A stretch of DNA of 64,000 bases from Pseudobutyrivibrio sp. MD2005 (GTDB taxonomy: Bacteria > Bacillota > Clostridia > Lachnospirales > Lachnospiraceae): positions 18,890 to 82,889 of the forward strand of contig NZ_KK211360.1 of NCBI RefSeq assembly GCF_000621865.1. The letters run 5' to 3'. Under the pieces are notes generated by a model. It was given only the letters and a program-made list of their open reading frames with translations. It was not told the origin of the DNA and searched no databases. Both the position numbers and the translations under genes were made by a program. Of this stretch, positions 43,171 through 51,805 are shown in pieces. How positions within the stretch are numbered: the first letter of the stretch is position 1; each line of letters begins with the position of its first letter.

Positions 43171-43914
43171 ATGGAAATATATGATCTCAGACCTGGCACT
43201 CCAATAGAGTTTTCATTTGCCAGCACAAATTCAGACGTAGAAAACAACATAGAGGAAGACAGGAGTATTTATATTTCCAGTGTTTTTGGTGTTACAAAGA
43301 AAGAAGAAATAATATTCCATATTCCTACTCGTAAAGGTCATACAGTTACAATCCCTATGAATGTCCCATTTTATGCGGTCTTTAATACGAAACAAGGAAT
43401 GTTTCAATTATCTGGAGAGATTACAAAGCGTGGAAGATTGGAAAACTTCCCGGTATATGTATTTGTTCCGGATAGCAAGCTTCAAAAAGTTCAAAGACGA
43501 GACTATTTTCGATTTGAATGCTTCATTCCTATAAAAGTTTTACCTGTTCCACGTGAGGTTGCGATTTTGCCAAACATGGTTTTGGTTGAGGATGATTTGG
43601 AAAAATATGGCAACACATATGGAAGAGCGGTTGAAGGTAATATTTTAGATATTAGCGGAGGCGGAGCAAAATTTAGCGCCAAAGAAAATGTTGAAACAGA
43701 TAGATATATGTATGTATCATTTAGACTTAAATCCAAGGCGATTAACCAGACAATCAATGTTATAGCCAGAAGAATTAAATCTGAGTATAAACATGAATAC
43801 AATATATACGAGCATCGTATAGAATTTCTTTTCAAGGAACCAGAAGATAGAGAGACGATTATTAAATACATTTTTGACGAGGACCGACGTTTAAGGAAAA
43901 AAGATCAGGGGTAA
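43171..43914 (+). CDS. PilZ domain c-di-GMP-binding flagellar brake protein (YcgR/YpfA-like)
   Basis: The 247-residue protein has an N-terminal YcgR-type beta domain (about 1-100) and a C-terminal PilZ domain. The c-di-GMP motif is visible as RRDYFR (about 110-115) followed by DISGGGAKF (about 160-168, the D/NxSxxG motif). Proteins of this layout slow flagella or alter the switch when c-di-GMP is high, and in Bacillus YpfA/MotI binds MotA. It starts two bases after flhG. Its membership in the motility operon is evidence for a brake role, which is still inference. Confidence 0.88.
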   Translation: MEIYDLRPGTPIEFSFASTNSDVENNIEEDRSIYISSVFGVTKKEEIIFHIPTRKGHTVTIPMNVPFYAVFNTKQGMFQLSGEITKRGRLENFPVYVFVPDSKLQKVQRRDYFRFECFIPIKVLPVPREVAILPNMVLVEDDLEKYGNTYGRAVEGNILDISGGGAKFSAKENVETDRYMYVSFRLKSKAINQTINVIARRIKSEYKHEYNIYEHRIEFLFKEPEDRETIIKYIFDEDRRLRKKDQG

Positions 43915-43917
43915 AGA

Positions 43918-45231
43918 ATGTATAAGATTTTAGTTGTTGATGACTCTGCACTCATGAGAAGGATTATCTGTGATATTATTAACGCAGATAGTGATTTTCG
44001 TGTAATAGACGTCAGTGCAGACGGCGAAGATGCTTACAACAAAATAAAGAAAAATCCATATGATTTGATAGTACTTGATATGGTCCTTCCTAAACTAACT
44101 GGTTTAGAATTGTTAGATAGATTGCACAATGAGAGAGCAATTTATAATGCAGTGCTAATTAGTTCATCACTTAAGGAAGATGCCGACAGTACAATGAAAG
44201 CCATGGATTTAGGCGCTTTGGATTTCGTTGTCAAACCTATTCGCTCTAGTGGCGAGACTAGGGACATATTCGGAAAACAGCTTTTAGAATCTCTTCATAG
44301 CGTTATTAAATCAAGAGCTTTCAAACAAGTCGCACCAAGAGCGCAAGCTGGAGTTACGCCTAGGCCAATAGGTGGTAACGCAGCAACAGCTCCTACAGCT
44401 AGAACCACTTCGGAACGTATGGCTGGGATTAGTAGTAGGATGGCAGATGTGAAACAAAGAATAGGTAATGCGCAAACCAATTCTTCTCCAACATCTGAGC
44501 GAAAGGTTGAGTCAAGACCGGAACCTAGAACAGAATCTAGAACAGAACCTAGAACAGAATCTAGAACAGAACCTAGAAAAGAGATTAAACCTGAAGCGCT
44601 GATGAAAACATCATCAGACAAACCATCTGCTCCGAAAGGCTCAGGAGTAAGGACAAAAAAGTTTATTGCACTTGCTTGCTCCACAGGAGGTCCACAGGCA
44701 TTACATGAGTTTGTGCCTATGTTACCAGCCAACCTTTCTGTACCGCTAGTATTGGTTCAGCATATGCCGGAGGGCTTTACAGCTTCTCTAGCTGCTCGTC
44801 TTAACCAGATTTCAAGTATCAAGGTTAAGGAGGCTGAAGATGGAGAATACTTTTTACCTGGCGTAGTTTACGTCACACCAGGTGGTAAGCACATGAAAAT
44901 CTGCGAAGACGGAAGTCGTGCAGCCTACTGTCAATTAGATGACAGTCCACCTGTAAACAGCTTGAAACCTTGTGCAGATGTTATGTATCAGTCACTTGCT
45001 AAATCAAGCTTTGATGAAATTATTTGTGTAGTGCTTACAGGCATGGGCGCAGATGGTTCAGAAGGTATTAGATACTTGAATCAATATAAAAAGACTTACG
45101 TTATATCGCAAGAAGCATCCACATGTGTAGTTTATGGAATGCCGAAGGCTGTGGAACAAGGGGGTCTCTCAAATGAGGTAGTTCCACTTAAATCAGTAGC
45201 TAATTCAATAGTAAAGAAACTTGGAGGTTAG
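43918..45231 (+). CDS. cheB: Chemotaxis protein-glutamate methylesterase CheB
   Basis: CheB demethylates and deamidates chemoreceptors for adaptation. The 437-residue protein has an N-terminal receiver domain with Asp54 as phosphorylation site, a long basic and Arg/Glu/Pro/Thr-rich linker (about 135-245) and a C-terminal methylesterase. The catalytic triad is Ser255 in ACSTGGP, His282 in QHMPEG and Asp379 in GMGADG, with spacing matching E. coli CheB. The linker contains a perfect-register DNA minisatellite (44521-44580). It is about 85 residues longer than E. coli CheB because of the linker. Confidence 0.97.
   Translation: MYKILVVDDSALMRRIICDIINADSDFRVIDVSADGEDAYNKIKKNPYDLIVLDMVLPKLTGLELLDRLHNERAIYNAVLISSSLKEDADSTMKAMDLGALDFVVKPIRSSGETRDIFGKQLLESLHSVIKSRAFKQVAPRAQAGVTPRPIGGNAATAPTARTTSERMAGISSRMADVKQRIGNAQTNSSPTSERKVESRPEPRTESRTEPRTESRTEPRKEIKPEALMKTSSDKPSAPKGSGVRTKKFIALACSTGGPQALHEFVPMLPANLSVPLVLVQHMPEGFTASLAARLNQISSIKVKEAEDGEYFLPGVVYVTPGGKHMKICEDGSRAAYCQLDDSPPVNSLKPCADVMYQSLAKSSFDEIICVVLTGMGADGSEGIRYLNQYKKTYVISQEASTCVVYGMPKAVEQGGLSNEVVPLKSVANSIVKKLGG
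44521..44580 (+). repeat. Five 12-bp tandem repeats inside the cheB linker
   Basis: Five consecutive 12-bp units alternate GAACCTAGAACA and GAATCTAGAACA, the last ending AAAA. They encode a Glu-Pro-Arg-Thr / Glu-Ser-Arg-Thr series. A whole number of codons per unit means that gain or loss of units changes linker length without frameshift. Confidence 0.95.
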
Positions 45232-45236
45232 TAAGT

Positions 45237-47354
45237 ATGGATGTAAGTCAATATTTGGATATCTTTATCGACGAGACAAGTGGTCATATTCAAAGTCTTT
45301 CAGACAACATTATGGAGCTTGAAAAAGAGCCAGATAACAAAGATGTTGTTAATGAAATCTTCCGTTCAGCTCACTCTCTAAAGGGTATGGCTGGTACAAT
45401 GGGATTCAAGCGAATGCAGCATCTTACCCATGATATGGAAAACGTATTCCAAGAAGTAAGAAATGACAATGTTAAGGTCAATTCTTCACTTATTGATATT
45501 CTTTTTAAGTGCCTTGATGCGATTGAGGCATATCTTGACACTGTAAAAGCTACTTCTAACGAAGGTACTGAAGAAAACGAAGCTTTAATTAAGCTTTTGA
45601 ATGATTATCTTACACAGGCTGAAGGTGGAGAAGCACCTGCTGAGGGTGCTCCTGCGGCTGATGCTGCGCCTGCTGAAGGTGCTCCTGCAGCTGATGACTC
45701 AGCTGACGGACCTTTGTTTAAGAAGATGAAGCTTGAGCCTGAATTAATTGAAAAATTAAAGGGCGAAAAACAGCTTTATGGCTTTACAATTCACATCAAC
45801 AAGGAGTGCTTGCTTAAGGCAGCGAGAGCTTTCCTTGTATTTAAAGCTGTAGAAGAGTTTGGTCAGATTATGGCATTTGATCCAAGTTCTTCTGACATCG
45901 AAGACGAGAAATTCGATTTTGACTTTTCATTTATTTTATCAACTGAATCAGAGGTAGATCCAATTCTAGAATCAGTTAAGGCTGTTTCTGAGATTGAATC
46001 TGTTGAATATGAAATCGTTACACCTGATATTTACGAGAAGAAAGAAGCAGAGCCAGAGCCAGAGCCAGCACCTGCACCAGCAGAGGCAGCAGCACCTGCA
46101 GCTCCAGCTCCAGCAGCACCAGCACCTGCACCAGCTGCTAAGCCGGCAGCACCTGCAGCTAAATCTTCAGGCGGCAAGAATCAGCCTGCTAACAAACCTG
46201 TTACATCTCGTACAATTCGTGTAGATATTGAAAAGCTTGATGCTTTAATGAATCAGGTATCCGAGCTTATTATTGCAAAGAACTCACTTGCATCTCAGAG
46301 TAGTGCATCTGGTGAAATTGATGGACAGACATTACATGAGAATATTGAATACCTTGAGAGAATCACAACAAACCTTCATGAATCAGTTATGAAGGTTCGA
46401 ATGGTTCCAATTGAATCAGTAGTAGCTAAGTTCCCACGAATGATTCGTGATCTTGACAGAAAGCTTAATAAGCCAATGGAACTTGTTATGACTGGTGAGG
46501 ATACAGAGCTTGATAGAACTGTTGTTGATCAGCTTGGTGATCCACTTCAGCATTTGCTTCGTAACTCAGCCGACCACGGTATTGAGTCACCTGAAGACAG
46601 ACGTGCAGCTGGCAAGCCAGAAAAGGGTACTATTTTCCTTAACGCTTTCCAGGAGGGCAATAACGTTATTATCGAAGTTGGTGATGATGGTGGCGGTATA
46701 AACACTGACAAGGTTAGAGATAAGGCTGTTGAAAGAGGTCTTGTTACTCCTGAAGAAGCAGAAAATCTTTCTCAGAAGGAAATTATCGACTTCTTATTTA
46801 TGCCATCATTCTCTATGGCAAAGCAGATTACAGATATTTCTGGTCGAGGCGTAGGTCTTGACGTTGTTAAGAGTAACATCGAAGCTCTCGGTGGTGATGT
46901 AACTGTTAAGTCTACAATGGGCGAAGGTTCAACCTTCACAGTTAGACTTCCACTTACACTTGCTATCATTCAGGCACTTATGGTTGAGATTAGAGACGAG
47001 AAATATGCTATCGCTCTTGCATCAATTATGAACATTGAAAATATTCCAGTGTCTGAGATTAAGTACGTTGAGTCAAAAGAGGTTATCCACCTTAGAGGAC
47101 AGGTTATTCCTCTTATTCATCTTGACAAGATTCTTGATTTCGAGCCAAAGGAAAGTACAGAAGACACTATGACAGTAGTTATCTGTAAGAAGGGTGATAC
47201 ACTTGGTGGTATCATTGTAGATAACCTTATTGGTCAGCTTGAAATCGTTATTAAGTCACTTGGAAAGCTTGACAATAACAAGCTCATCAGCGGCGCTACA
47301 ATCCTTGGTGATGGCGAAATCGCTATGATTCTTGATGTCAATGCTGTTATTTAA
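45237..47354 (+). CDS. cheA: Chemotaxis histidine kinase CheA
   Basis: CheA phosphorylates CheY and CheB in response to receptors. The 705-residue protein has the P1 Hpt domain with phosphorylated His46 in FRSAHSLKG, an Ala/Pro/Glu/Gly linker (about 128-160), a P2 domain, a second Ala/Pro-rich linker (about 270-310), the P3 dimerisation helix hairpin (IEKLDALMNQVSELIIAKN), the P4 ATPase domain with LLRNSADHGIE (N box), DDGGG and GRGVGLDVVK, and the P5 CheW-like domain. GGAGG lies before the ATG. Repetitive Ala-Pro linkers are codon-level repeats. Confidence 0.98.
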   Translation: MDVSQYLDIFIDETSGHIQSLSDNIMELEKEPDNKDVVNEIFRSAHSLKGMAGTMGFKRMQHLTHDMENVFQEVRNDNVKVNSSLIDILFKCLDAIEAYLDTVKATSNEGTEENEALIKLLNDYLTQAEGGEAPAEGAPAADAAPAEGAPAADDSADGPLFKKMKLEPELIEKLKGEKQLYGFTIHINKECLLKAARAFLVFKAVEEFGQIMAFDPSSSDIEDEKFDFDFSFILSTESEVDPILESVKAVSEIESVEYEIVTPDIYEKKEAEPEPEPAPAPAEAAAPAAPAPAAPAPAPAAKPAAPAAKSSGGKNQPANKPVTSRTIRVDIEKLDALMNQVSELIIAKNSLASQSSASGEIDGQTLHENIEYLERITTNLHESVMKVRMVPIESVVAKFPRMIRDLDRKLNKPMELVMTGEDTELDRTVVDQLGDPLQHLLRNSADHGIESPEDRRAAGKPEKGTIFLNAFQEGNNVIIEVGDDGGGINTDKVRDKAVERGLVTPEEAENLSQKEIIDFLFMPSFSMAKQITDISGRGVGLDVVKSNIEALGGDVTVKSTMGEGSTFTVRLPLTLAIIQALMVEIRDEKYAIALASIMNIENIPVSEIKYVESKEVIHLRGQVIPLIHLDKILDFEPKESTEDTMTVVICKKGDTLGGIIVDNLIGQLEIVIKSLGKLDNNKLISGATILGDGEIAMILDVNAVI

Positions 47355-47368
47355 TAGGAGGTGAGACC

Positions 47369-47836
47369 ATGTCAGATTTAGCTATGTATGATGTAGTTGA
47401 AAAAGTTAAGGTGCAATACATTGTAGTAAAGATAGGTGGCGAACATTATGGTATCGACATTTCCTATATTGATAACATTGTTCGTATGAGTAAGATTACT
47501 CGCGTGCCTAAGGCTCCTTCATATTATCGAGGAGTTATCAACCTTCGTGGTGAGGTTGTTCCTGTAATGAGTCTTCGTAGAAGAATGAATCTTGATGATG
47601 ATGAGTTTACAGATGCATCACGTATCATCATTCTTAAGCTTGATGGTGGCGGATTGATGGGAGTTATTGTTGATGAAGTAAAAGAAGTATTGTCATTATC
47701 AGAGGATGATATTGAGGCACCTTCATCTACACTTAAGAGCAAAAATTCATTTATCTGTGGTGTAGGAAAAAATGGTGATGAGCTTATTTCTATCTTTGAG
47801 ATTGGCTCGATTATCGGAGAGAACGACGCTTCTTAA
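47369..47836 (+). CDS. cheW: Chemotaxis coupling protein CheW
   Basis: CheW couples CheA to receptors. Its 155 residues cover the whole beta-barrel domain: VQYIVVKIGGEHYGIDISYIDNIVR, RVPKAPSYYRGVINLRGEVVPVMSLRRR and IIILKLDGGGLMGVIVDEV in outline. These are the standard CheW signatures, including the PxxxxGVINLRG motif. AGGAGG lies before the ATG, and it follows cheA after 14 bases. Confidence 0.97.
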   Translation: MSDLAMYDVVEKVKVQYIVVKIGGEHYGIDISYIDNIVRMSKITRVPKAPSYYRGVINLRGEVVPVMSLRRRMNLDDDEFTDASRIIILKLDGGGLMGVIVDEVKEVLSLSEDDIEAPSSTLKSKNSFICGVGKNGDELISIFEIGSIIGENDAS

Positions 47837-47848
47837 AGGGAGGTTTTT

Positions 47849-48463
47849 ATGCTCACACTTGACGAGGTTAACTCTAAATATTTTGATGTTCTCAAGGAAA
47901 TAGGTAATATTGGCGCTGGCAATGCAACAACTGCCATCGCCAATATGCTTGGCCTTAGGATTGATATGAGCGTTCCTGAGGTCGCCTTTTTACCGGTTGA
48001 GGAATTAGGCTCTGCTATCGGCGCAGAAGATGAAATCATTGTTGGTATTCTTCTGGGGGTAGAAGAGGATATAGATGGTTCCATGATGTTTTTGATGGAC
48101 ATGGCTAGTGCACATCATATTGTAAATAAGCTTATGATGCGTGATGACAGCTATAGCGAACCATTTGACGAGATGGATTTATCGGCCATAAAAGAAGTTG
48201 GTAATATTATTGCTGGCTCTTATCTGTCCGCTTTATCTGGACTTACAAATCTTACGATTGTCCCATCTGTTCCTTTTGTAGCTGTTGATATGGCAGCTGC
48301 AATCCTTTCAGTTCCAGCTGTACAGTTTGGAATTTTTGGTGACAATGCGTTGATGATTAATACAGAGTTTTCTGATGATTTAGGAATTAGTGGACACTTT
48401 ATTCTTATGCCAGAAGAAGATTCATATGCGAAGATATTAACGGCGCTTGGTGTACCAATTTAA
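47849..48463 (+). CDS. cheC: CheY-P phosphatase CheC
   Basis: CheC dephosphorylates CheY-P and regulates the deamidase CheD. The 204-residue protein has two copies of the phosphatase motif, LKEIGNIGAGNATTAIANML (about 11-30) and IKEVGNIIAGSYLSALSGL (about 113-131), each with the catalytic Glu and Asn. AAGGGAGG lies before the ATG. cheD follows after 13 bases, consistent with the known CheC-CheD complex. Confidence 0.97.
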   Translation: MLTLDEVNSKYFDVLKEIGNIGAGNATTAIANMLGLRIDMSVPEVAFLPVEELGSAIGAEDEIIVGILLGVEEDIDGSMMFLMDMASAHHIVNKLMMRDDSYSEPFDEMDLSAIKEVGNIIAGSYLSALSGLTNLTIVPSVPFVAVDMAAAILSVPAVQFGIFGDNALMINTEFSDDLGISGHFILMPEEDSYAKILTALGVPI

Positions 48464-48476
48464 GGAGTGTGGATTT

Positions 48477-48965
48477 ATGGGGCAGATGATTAAAGTTGGT
48501 ATGGCCGATATAAAGATATGCAAGGCTCCTGACAACTTGACCACCATTGGGTTGGGCTCGTGTATTGGAATTGCACTATATGATCCAGGTACCAAAATCA
48601 CGGGATTGGCTCATATAATGCTACCTGATAGTACAGCTATCAGAAACAATTCTAATATTGCAAAGTTTGCAGATACCGGCATTCAAAAGCTTTATGATGA
48701 TATGATTAAAGCTGGAGCAAGCAAGACACGTCTTGTTGCTAAGATTGCCGGTGGAGCTAAAATGTTCGAGATGCCTGGCGCTTCGGCTGCAGGTATAAAT
48801 GTAGGCCAAAGAAATGCGGAGGCTTCTCGAGCAAAATTGAAACAGCTTGGGGTAAGGCTGGTTTCAGAGGATTGTGGTCTTAATTATGGTCGTACTGTAG
48901 AAATATATAGTGAAACTGGTGAATACTATATAAAATCAGTTGGCAAACCGCTCAAGATTATTTAA
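48477..48965 (+). CDS. cheD: Chemoreceptor glutamine deamidase CheD
   Basis: CheD deamidates receptor glutamines and is controlled by CheC. Of the 162 residues, the core has ADIKICKAPDNLTTIGLGSCIGIALYDP (outline) with the catalytic Cys in GLGSCIG (about residue 33), and LAHIMLPDS supplying the His. KIAGGAKMFEMPG and the C-terminal GGxxGRTVEIYSETGEY-type end (NYGRTVEIYSETGEYYI) are typical. The ATG at 48477 follows AAGGAG by nine bases; a start ten codons earlier would overlap cheC and lacks a site. Confidence 0.96.
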   Translation: MGQMIKVGMADIKICKAPDNLTTIGLGSCIGIALYDPGTKITGLAHIMLPDSTAIRNNSNIAKFADTGIQKLYDDMIKAGASKTRLVAKIAGGAKMFEMPGASAAGINVGQRNAEASRAKLKQLGVRLVSEDCGLNYGRTVEIYSETGEYYIKSVGKPLKII

Positions 48966-48989
48966 AATGTATGTAAGAGGTCAAAAAGC

Positions 48990-49295
48990 ATGAATACTAA
49001 ACCCGTACCTGTAATAATTACATTATCGGCAGCACTGTTATCATGCGTCGTATCAATTATTCAGAGGGTAGAGTTTTCTGTATTTGTCAGCCGCTTACTT
49101 GTTGTAGTATTGATTTTTTTGGTGATGGGAACCATCATCAAAATGATATTAGATTATTCTTTTAAAACTCTGGAACCAGCTGTTCCTCTTGATGAGGAAA
49201 TGGATTCAGTTGTTCCAGAAGGACAAGGCTTGGAAGAGTCGCAGGAAAATGTGACTACAGCCGATGAATATTCAGAAGAATCAGAGGAAGGCTAA
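48990..49295 (+). CDS. Hypothetical two-helix membrane protein in the motility operon
   Basis: I do not recognise a family. The 101-residue protein has two hydrophobic helices (about 7-25 and 30-52) separated by QRVEFSVFVSRL, then an acidic cytoplasmic or external tail with many Glu and Ser (about 62-101). It sits between cheD and the motility sigma gene, 24 bases after cheD, so co-expression with motility is likely. Small proteins in this slot occur in related operons in my recollection, but no function is known to me. Confidence 0.7.
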   Translation: MNTKPVPVIITLSAALLSCVVSIIQRVEFSVFVSRLLVVVLIFLVMGTIIKMILDYSFKTLEPAVPLDEEMDSVVPEGQGLEESQENVTTADEYSEESEEG

Positions 49296-49327
49296 ATATA
49301 TCTGATTACTACTTTAAGGGGGCATAA

Positions 49328-50092
49328 ATGAAGGCAGGTGACAGAGAAAAGCTTTGGGACAAGTATAAGGTTAATCCTTCTCCTGAGCTTAGAGAACAAT
49401 TAATTCTTGAATATGCGCCACTTGTAAAGATAGTTGCTGGACGTCTTTGTATGTATCTTGGTAACACAGTTGAGTACGAAGATTTATGCAGCTATGGAAT
49501 TTTTGGTCTTATTGATGCGATAGACAAGTTTGATTTAGCAAAGGATGTTAAATTCGAAACTTATGCAAGTCTACGTATCAGAGGCTCTATTTTAGACCAG
49601 ATTAGAAAGATGGACTGGATTCCTCGTACTATTAGACAGAGACAGAGGATGATTGATGATGCCATCAAAACAGTGGAAGCTCGCACCGGGCACAGTGCCT
49701 CTGACGAGGAAATCGCATCTGAGTTAAACATTTCTTCTGATGAATTTTTAAAATGGCAATCGCAGCTTAATGTTACAAATGTTGTATCATTAAACGAGTT
49801 CGTAGAAGCAGGAAATGAGCCTGTTATGGAGGCTGAAAACAATTCACATTTCATTCAGCCAGAGGATAATATTTCTAAGCAGGAGCTTTCTGCAAAACTA
49901 AAAGATGCATTAGATCAACTTACAGAAAAAGAAAAACAAGTTGTCCTTTTATACTACTATGAAGATATGACACTTAAAGAAATAAGTGCAGCGCTGGAAG
50001 TATCAGAGTCACGAGTATCTCAGCTTCACACCAAAGCACTACAAAAGATGAGAGGATCACTTGGTGAATATATGGGAATTCTAACTCAATAA
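49328..50092 (+). CDS. fliA: Motility RNA polymerase sigma factor (SigD/FliA/WhiG type)
   Basis: This alternative sigma factor directs flagellin, chemoreceptor and late motility genes. The 254 residues have region 2 (YEDLCSYGIFGLIDAIDKFD and FETYASLRIRGSILDQIRKMDWIPR in outline), region 3 and region 4 (LTEKEKQVVLLYYYEDMTLKEISAALEVSESRVSQLHTKAL in outline). AAGGGGG lies before the ATG. In Bacillus subtilis sigD occupies the same place late in the fla/che operon. The anti-sigma factor flgM is not in the window. Confidence 0.97.
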   Translation: MKAGDREKLWDKYKVNPSPELREQLILEYAPLVKIVAGRLCMYLGNTVEYEDLCSYGIFGLIDAIDKFDLAKDVKFETYASLRIRGSILDQIRKMDWIPRTIRQRQRMIDDAIKTVEARTGHSASDEEIASELNISSDEFLKWQSQLNVTNVVSLNEFVEAGNEPVMEAENNSHFIQPEDNISKQELSAKLKDALDQLTEKEKQVVLLYYYEDMTLKEISAALEVSESRVSQLHTKALQKMRGSLGEYMGILTQ

Positions 50093-50142
50093 AGATTTGG
50101 TAATATTTTAATTGTATGGTATTCCATTAGGGAGGGAATGTT

Positions 50143-50469
50143 ATGTCAATTAGTCCAATTAATTTTAACGGGATGATTCAAAATACCAATGAAATTAGCC
50201 ATACAAAGGCTAATGAAGACCAAAAGCCCATGCTTCAACAGGAAGCGCTTACCAGCGCTGTTGAGAAGCATCAAGAGCAGCAGGCACATCAGGTAAATGA
50301 CACCTATAATGCCAAGCATGCTGAGAACAATCTTGATAGAGAGGGCAATGGTAAAGGGTATGAAGGCAATAAAAAACGTAAACCTCCTAAAGAAAAAAAA
50401 GGTCAGCAGTTGGAAGGTGACGGTTCAGTAAAAGAAAAACCACAACCATCTTTCGATATGCGAGTTTAA
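50143..50469 (+). CDS. Hypothetical Lys/Gln-rich protein downstream of the motility sigma gene
   Basis: The family is not recognised. The 108-residue protein is hydrophilic and apparently disordered, with many Gln, Glu, Asn and Lys, a basic run KKRKPPKEKK near 80-88 and no membrane helix. It begins MSISPINFNGMIQNTNE. GGGAGGG lies before the ATG, 50 bases after fliA, and the SwrB-like gene follows after 14 bases, so it seems to be part of the operon. A small operon-specific accessory or an exported flagellar protein are both possible. Confidence 0.65.
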   Translation: MSISPINFNGMIQNTNEISHTKANEDQKPMLQQEALTSAVEKHQEQQAHQVNDTYNAKHAENNLDREGNGKGYEGNKKRKPPKEKKGQQLEGDGSVKEKPQPSFDMRV

Positions 50470-50483
50470 CAAGGGGGACTAGA

Positions 50484-51197
50484 ATGACAGTACTAGAAAT
50501 AGCGCTCCTAATCATTGGCTTAGCCTTTTGTATTGGGAGTTTTTTTGTGTCTGAAAGACTTTCACAAAAGGACAGAGAGAATCTTCAAAAGCTAACCAAG
50601 GAGCAAATCGAAGAAATAATAAAAGACAAGATGGCAGACGCCAAGGTGGAAATGGAAGACAAGCTTTCTGGCACAATCGATGAAGCAATGGAAGAGCTAG
50701 ACAGAAAGACAGACAAGGAAACCAATGAAAAAATCATGCAGATTTCCGAGTATTCCGACACTGTACTTGAATCCGTTGACAAGTCACATAAGGAAATCAC
50801 CTTCATGTATTCCATGCTCAACGAAAAGCAGCAGGATACACTTGATATGACAAAGCAACTCACCGAAATCGAGGACACCCTCACAGCCTTAAATTCATCT
50901 ATCGCCAAGAAAATGGATTTGCTGCGAGATAAAGAAATAGAAATAGATGCTGAACGAGCCAAACTCGAAGAGGAAAAAGCAAAGCTAGCTGAAGCACCTG
51001 CTCCTGAGCCTGTCTCTTTCACAGAGGCTCTTGCAGAAAAGTTTGCTGATGAGACACCAAAGAACAGTCAAAACGACAACATGGAAATCCTCACACTTCA
51101 CGATGAAGGTCTTACAGAGGTTGAGATTGCCAAAAAGCTTGGCCGAGGTTTAGGCGAAGTTAAATTTGTCCTTGGATTATATCAGGAGGGCAAATAA
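50484..51197 (+). CDS. SwrB-like (DUF6115) membrane coiled-coil protein with C-terminal HTH-like motif
   Basis: The 237-residue protein has one N-terminal transmembrane helix (about 3-22, LEIALLIIGLAFCIGSFFV), a long charged coiled coil (about 25-165) and a C-terminal segment ILTLHDEGLTEVEIAKKLGRGLGEVKFVLGLY (outline, about 203-234) like a helix-turn-helix. The same layout is found in SwrB of Bacillus subtilis, which lies directly after sigD and promotes flagellar export through FliF/FliP. The position after the sigma gene here is identical. Sequence identity to SwrB was not measured, so the role is inferred. Confidence 0.75.
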   Translation: MTVLEIALLIIGLAFCIGSFFVSERLSQKDRENLQKLTKEQIEEIIKDKMADAKVEMEDKLSGTIDEAMEELDRKTDKETNEKIMQISEYSDTVLESVDKSHKEITFMYSMLNEKQQDTLDMTKQLTEIEDTLTALNSSIAKKMDLLRDKEIEIDAERAKLEEEKAKLAEAPAPEPVSFTEALAEKFADETPKNSQNDNMEILTLHDEGLTEVEIAKKLGRGLGEVKFVLGLYQEGK

Positions 51198-51782
51198 ATG
51201 AGACTAAAATACTACCTTAGAGGAATAGGCGTAGGAATCCTTTTTGCCACCTTACTTCTTGCCATCAGTTTTCACTTTGGCAAAGATAATCTAGGTAAAA
51301 GAGACCTTACCGAACAGGAAATCATTGCAAGGGCTGAAGCCCTTGGTATGGTAATGCCAGAAGATACTGAGGAAGACGACACATCTGAAGAAGAGACCGA
51401 TGCTTCCGAAGAACCTACCGAATCACAGGATGAATCTGAAGATGAAGCCGCTGAATCAGAAGTTACTGGCGAAGTTGCCGAAGTTCTTGAGAGTGACGAA
51501 GCCAAGGAAGTTGAAGCAAATGACGACTCTGACGAAACCACCGTAACCTACATTCCGTTCTCAGTTCACGGTGGCGAATCATCCGATACAGTAGCTTACC
51601 ACCTGTATCGTGCAGGCCTCGTCGACTCGTCTGAATCCTTCAACAAATACATGAACAGCATAAAAGTAGACGACCGCATCCAGGCGGGAACCTTCTATAT
51701 TAAAGAAGGCAGCACCTACGATGACATCGTAGCTCTTCTCGTTAACAAAGATGCCCGCACCACAACACCGCCTACCGAATAA
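51198..51782 (+). CDS. Short MltG/YceG-like membrane-anchored protein
   Basis: The 194-residue protein has one transmembrane helix (about 9-27, GIGVGILFATLLLAISF), an acidic disordered stretch rich in Glu, Asp, Ser and Thr (about 53-120) and a C-terminal LysM-like domain with SSDTVAYHLYRAGLVDSSESFNKYMNSIKVDDRIQAGTFYI (outline), as in the N-terminal part of MltG lytic transglycosylases. The catalytic YceG domain is absent, so it cannot be a complete MltG. It may bind glycan or regulate the real enzyme. It starts directly after the SwrB-like stop and closes the operon. Confidence 0.7.
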   Translation: MRLKYYLRGIGVGILFATLLLAISFHFGKDNLGKRDLTEQEIIARAEALGMVMPEDTEEDDTSEEETDASEEPTESQDESEDEAAESEVTGEVAEVLESDEAKEVEANDDSDETTVTYIPFSVHGGESSDTVAYHLYRAGLVDSSESFNKYMNSIKVDDRIQAGTFYIKEGSTYDDIVALLVNKDARTTTPPTE

Positions 51783-51805
51783 ACAGCCCCTCATAGGGCT
51801 GTTTT
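51781..51805 (+). terminator. Terminator-like hairpin at the end of the MltG-like gene
   Basis: AAACAGCCC (51781-51789) pairs with GGGCTGTTT (51796-51804) around a six-base loop, followed by a modest T run. The stem begins inside the stop codon. The left half of this hairpin is also the outermost end of the 663-bp palindrome. Confidence 0.75.

Noticed and set aside
44521-44580. Short tandem repeat as a CRISPR array
   Set aside because: No spacers; units are contiguous and encode part of CheB.
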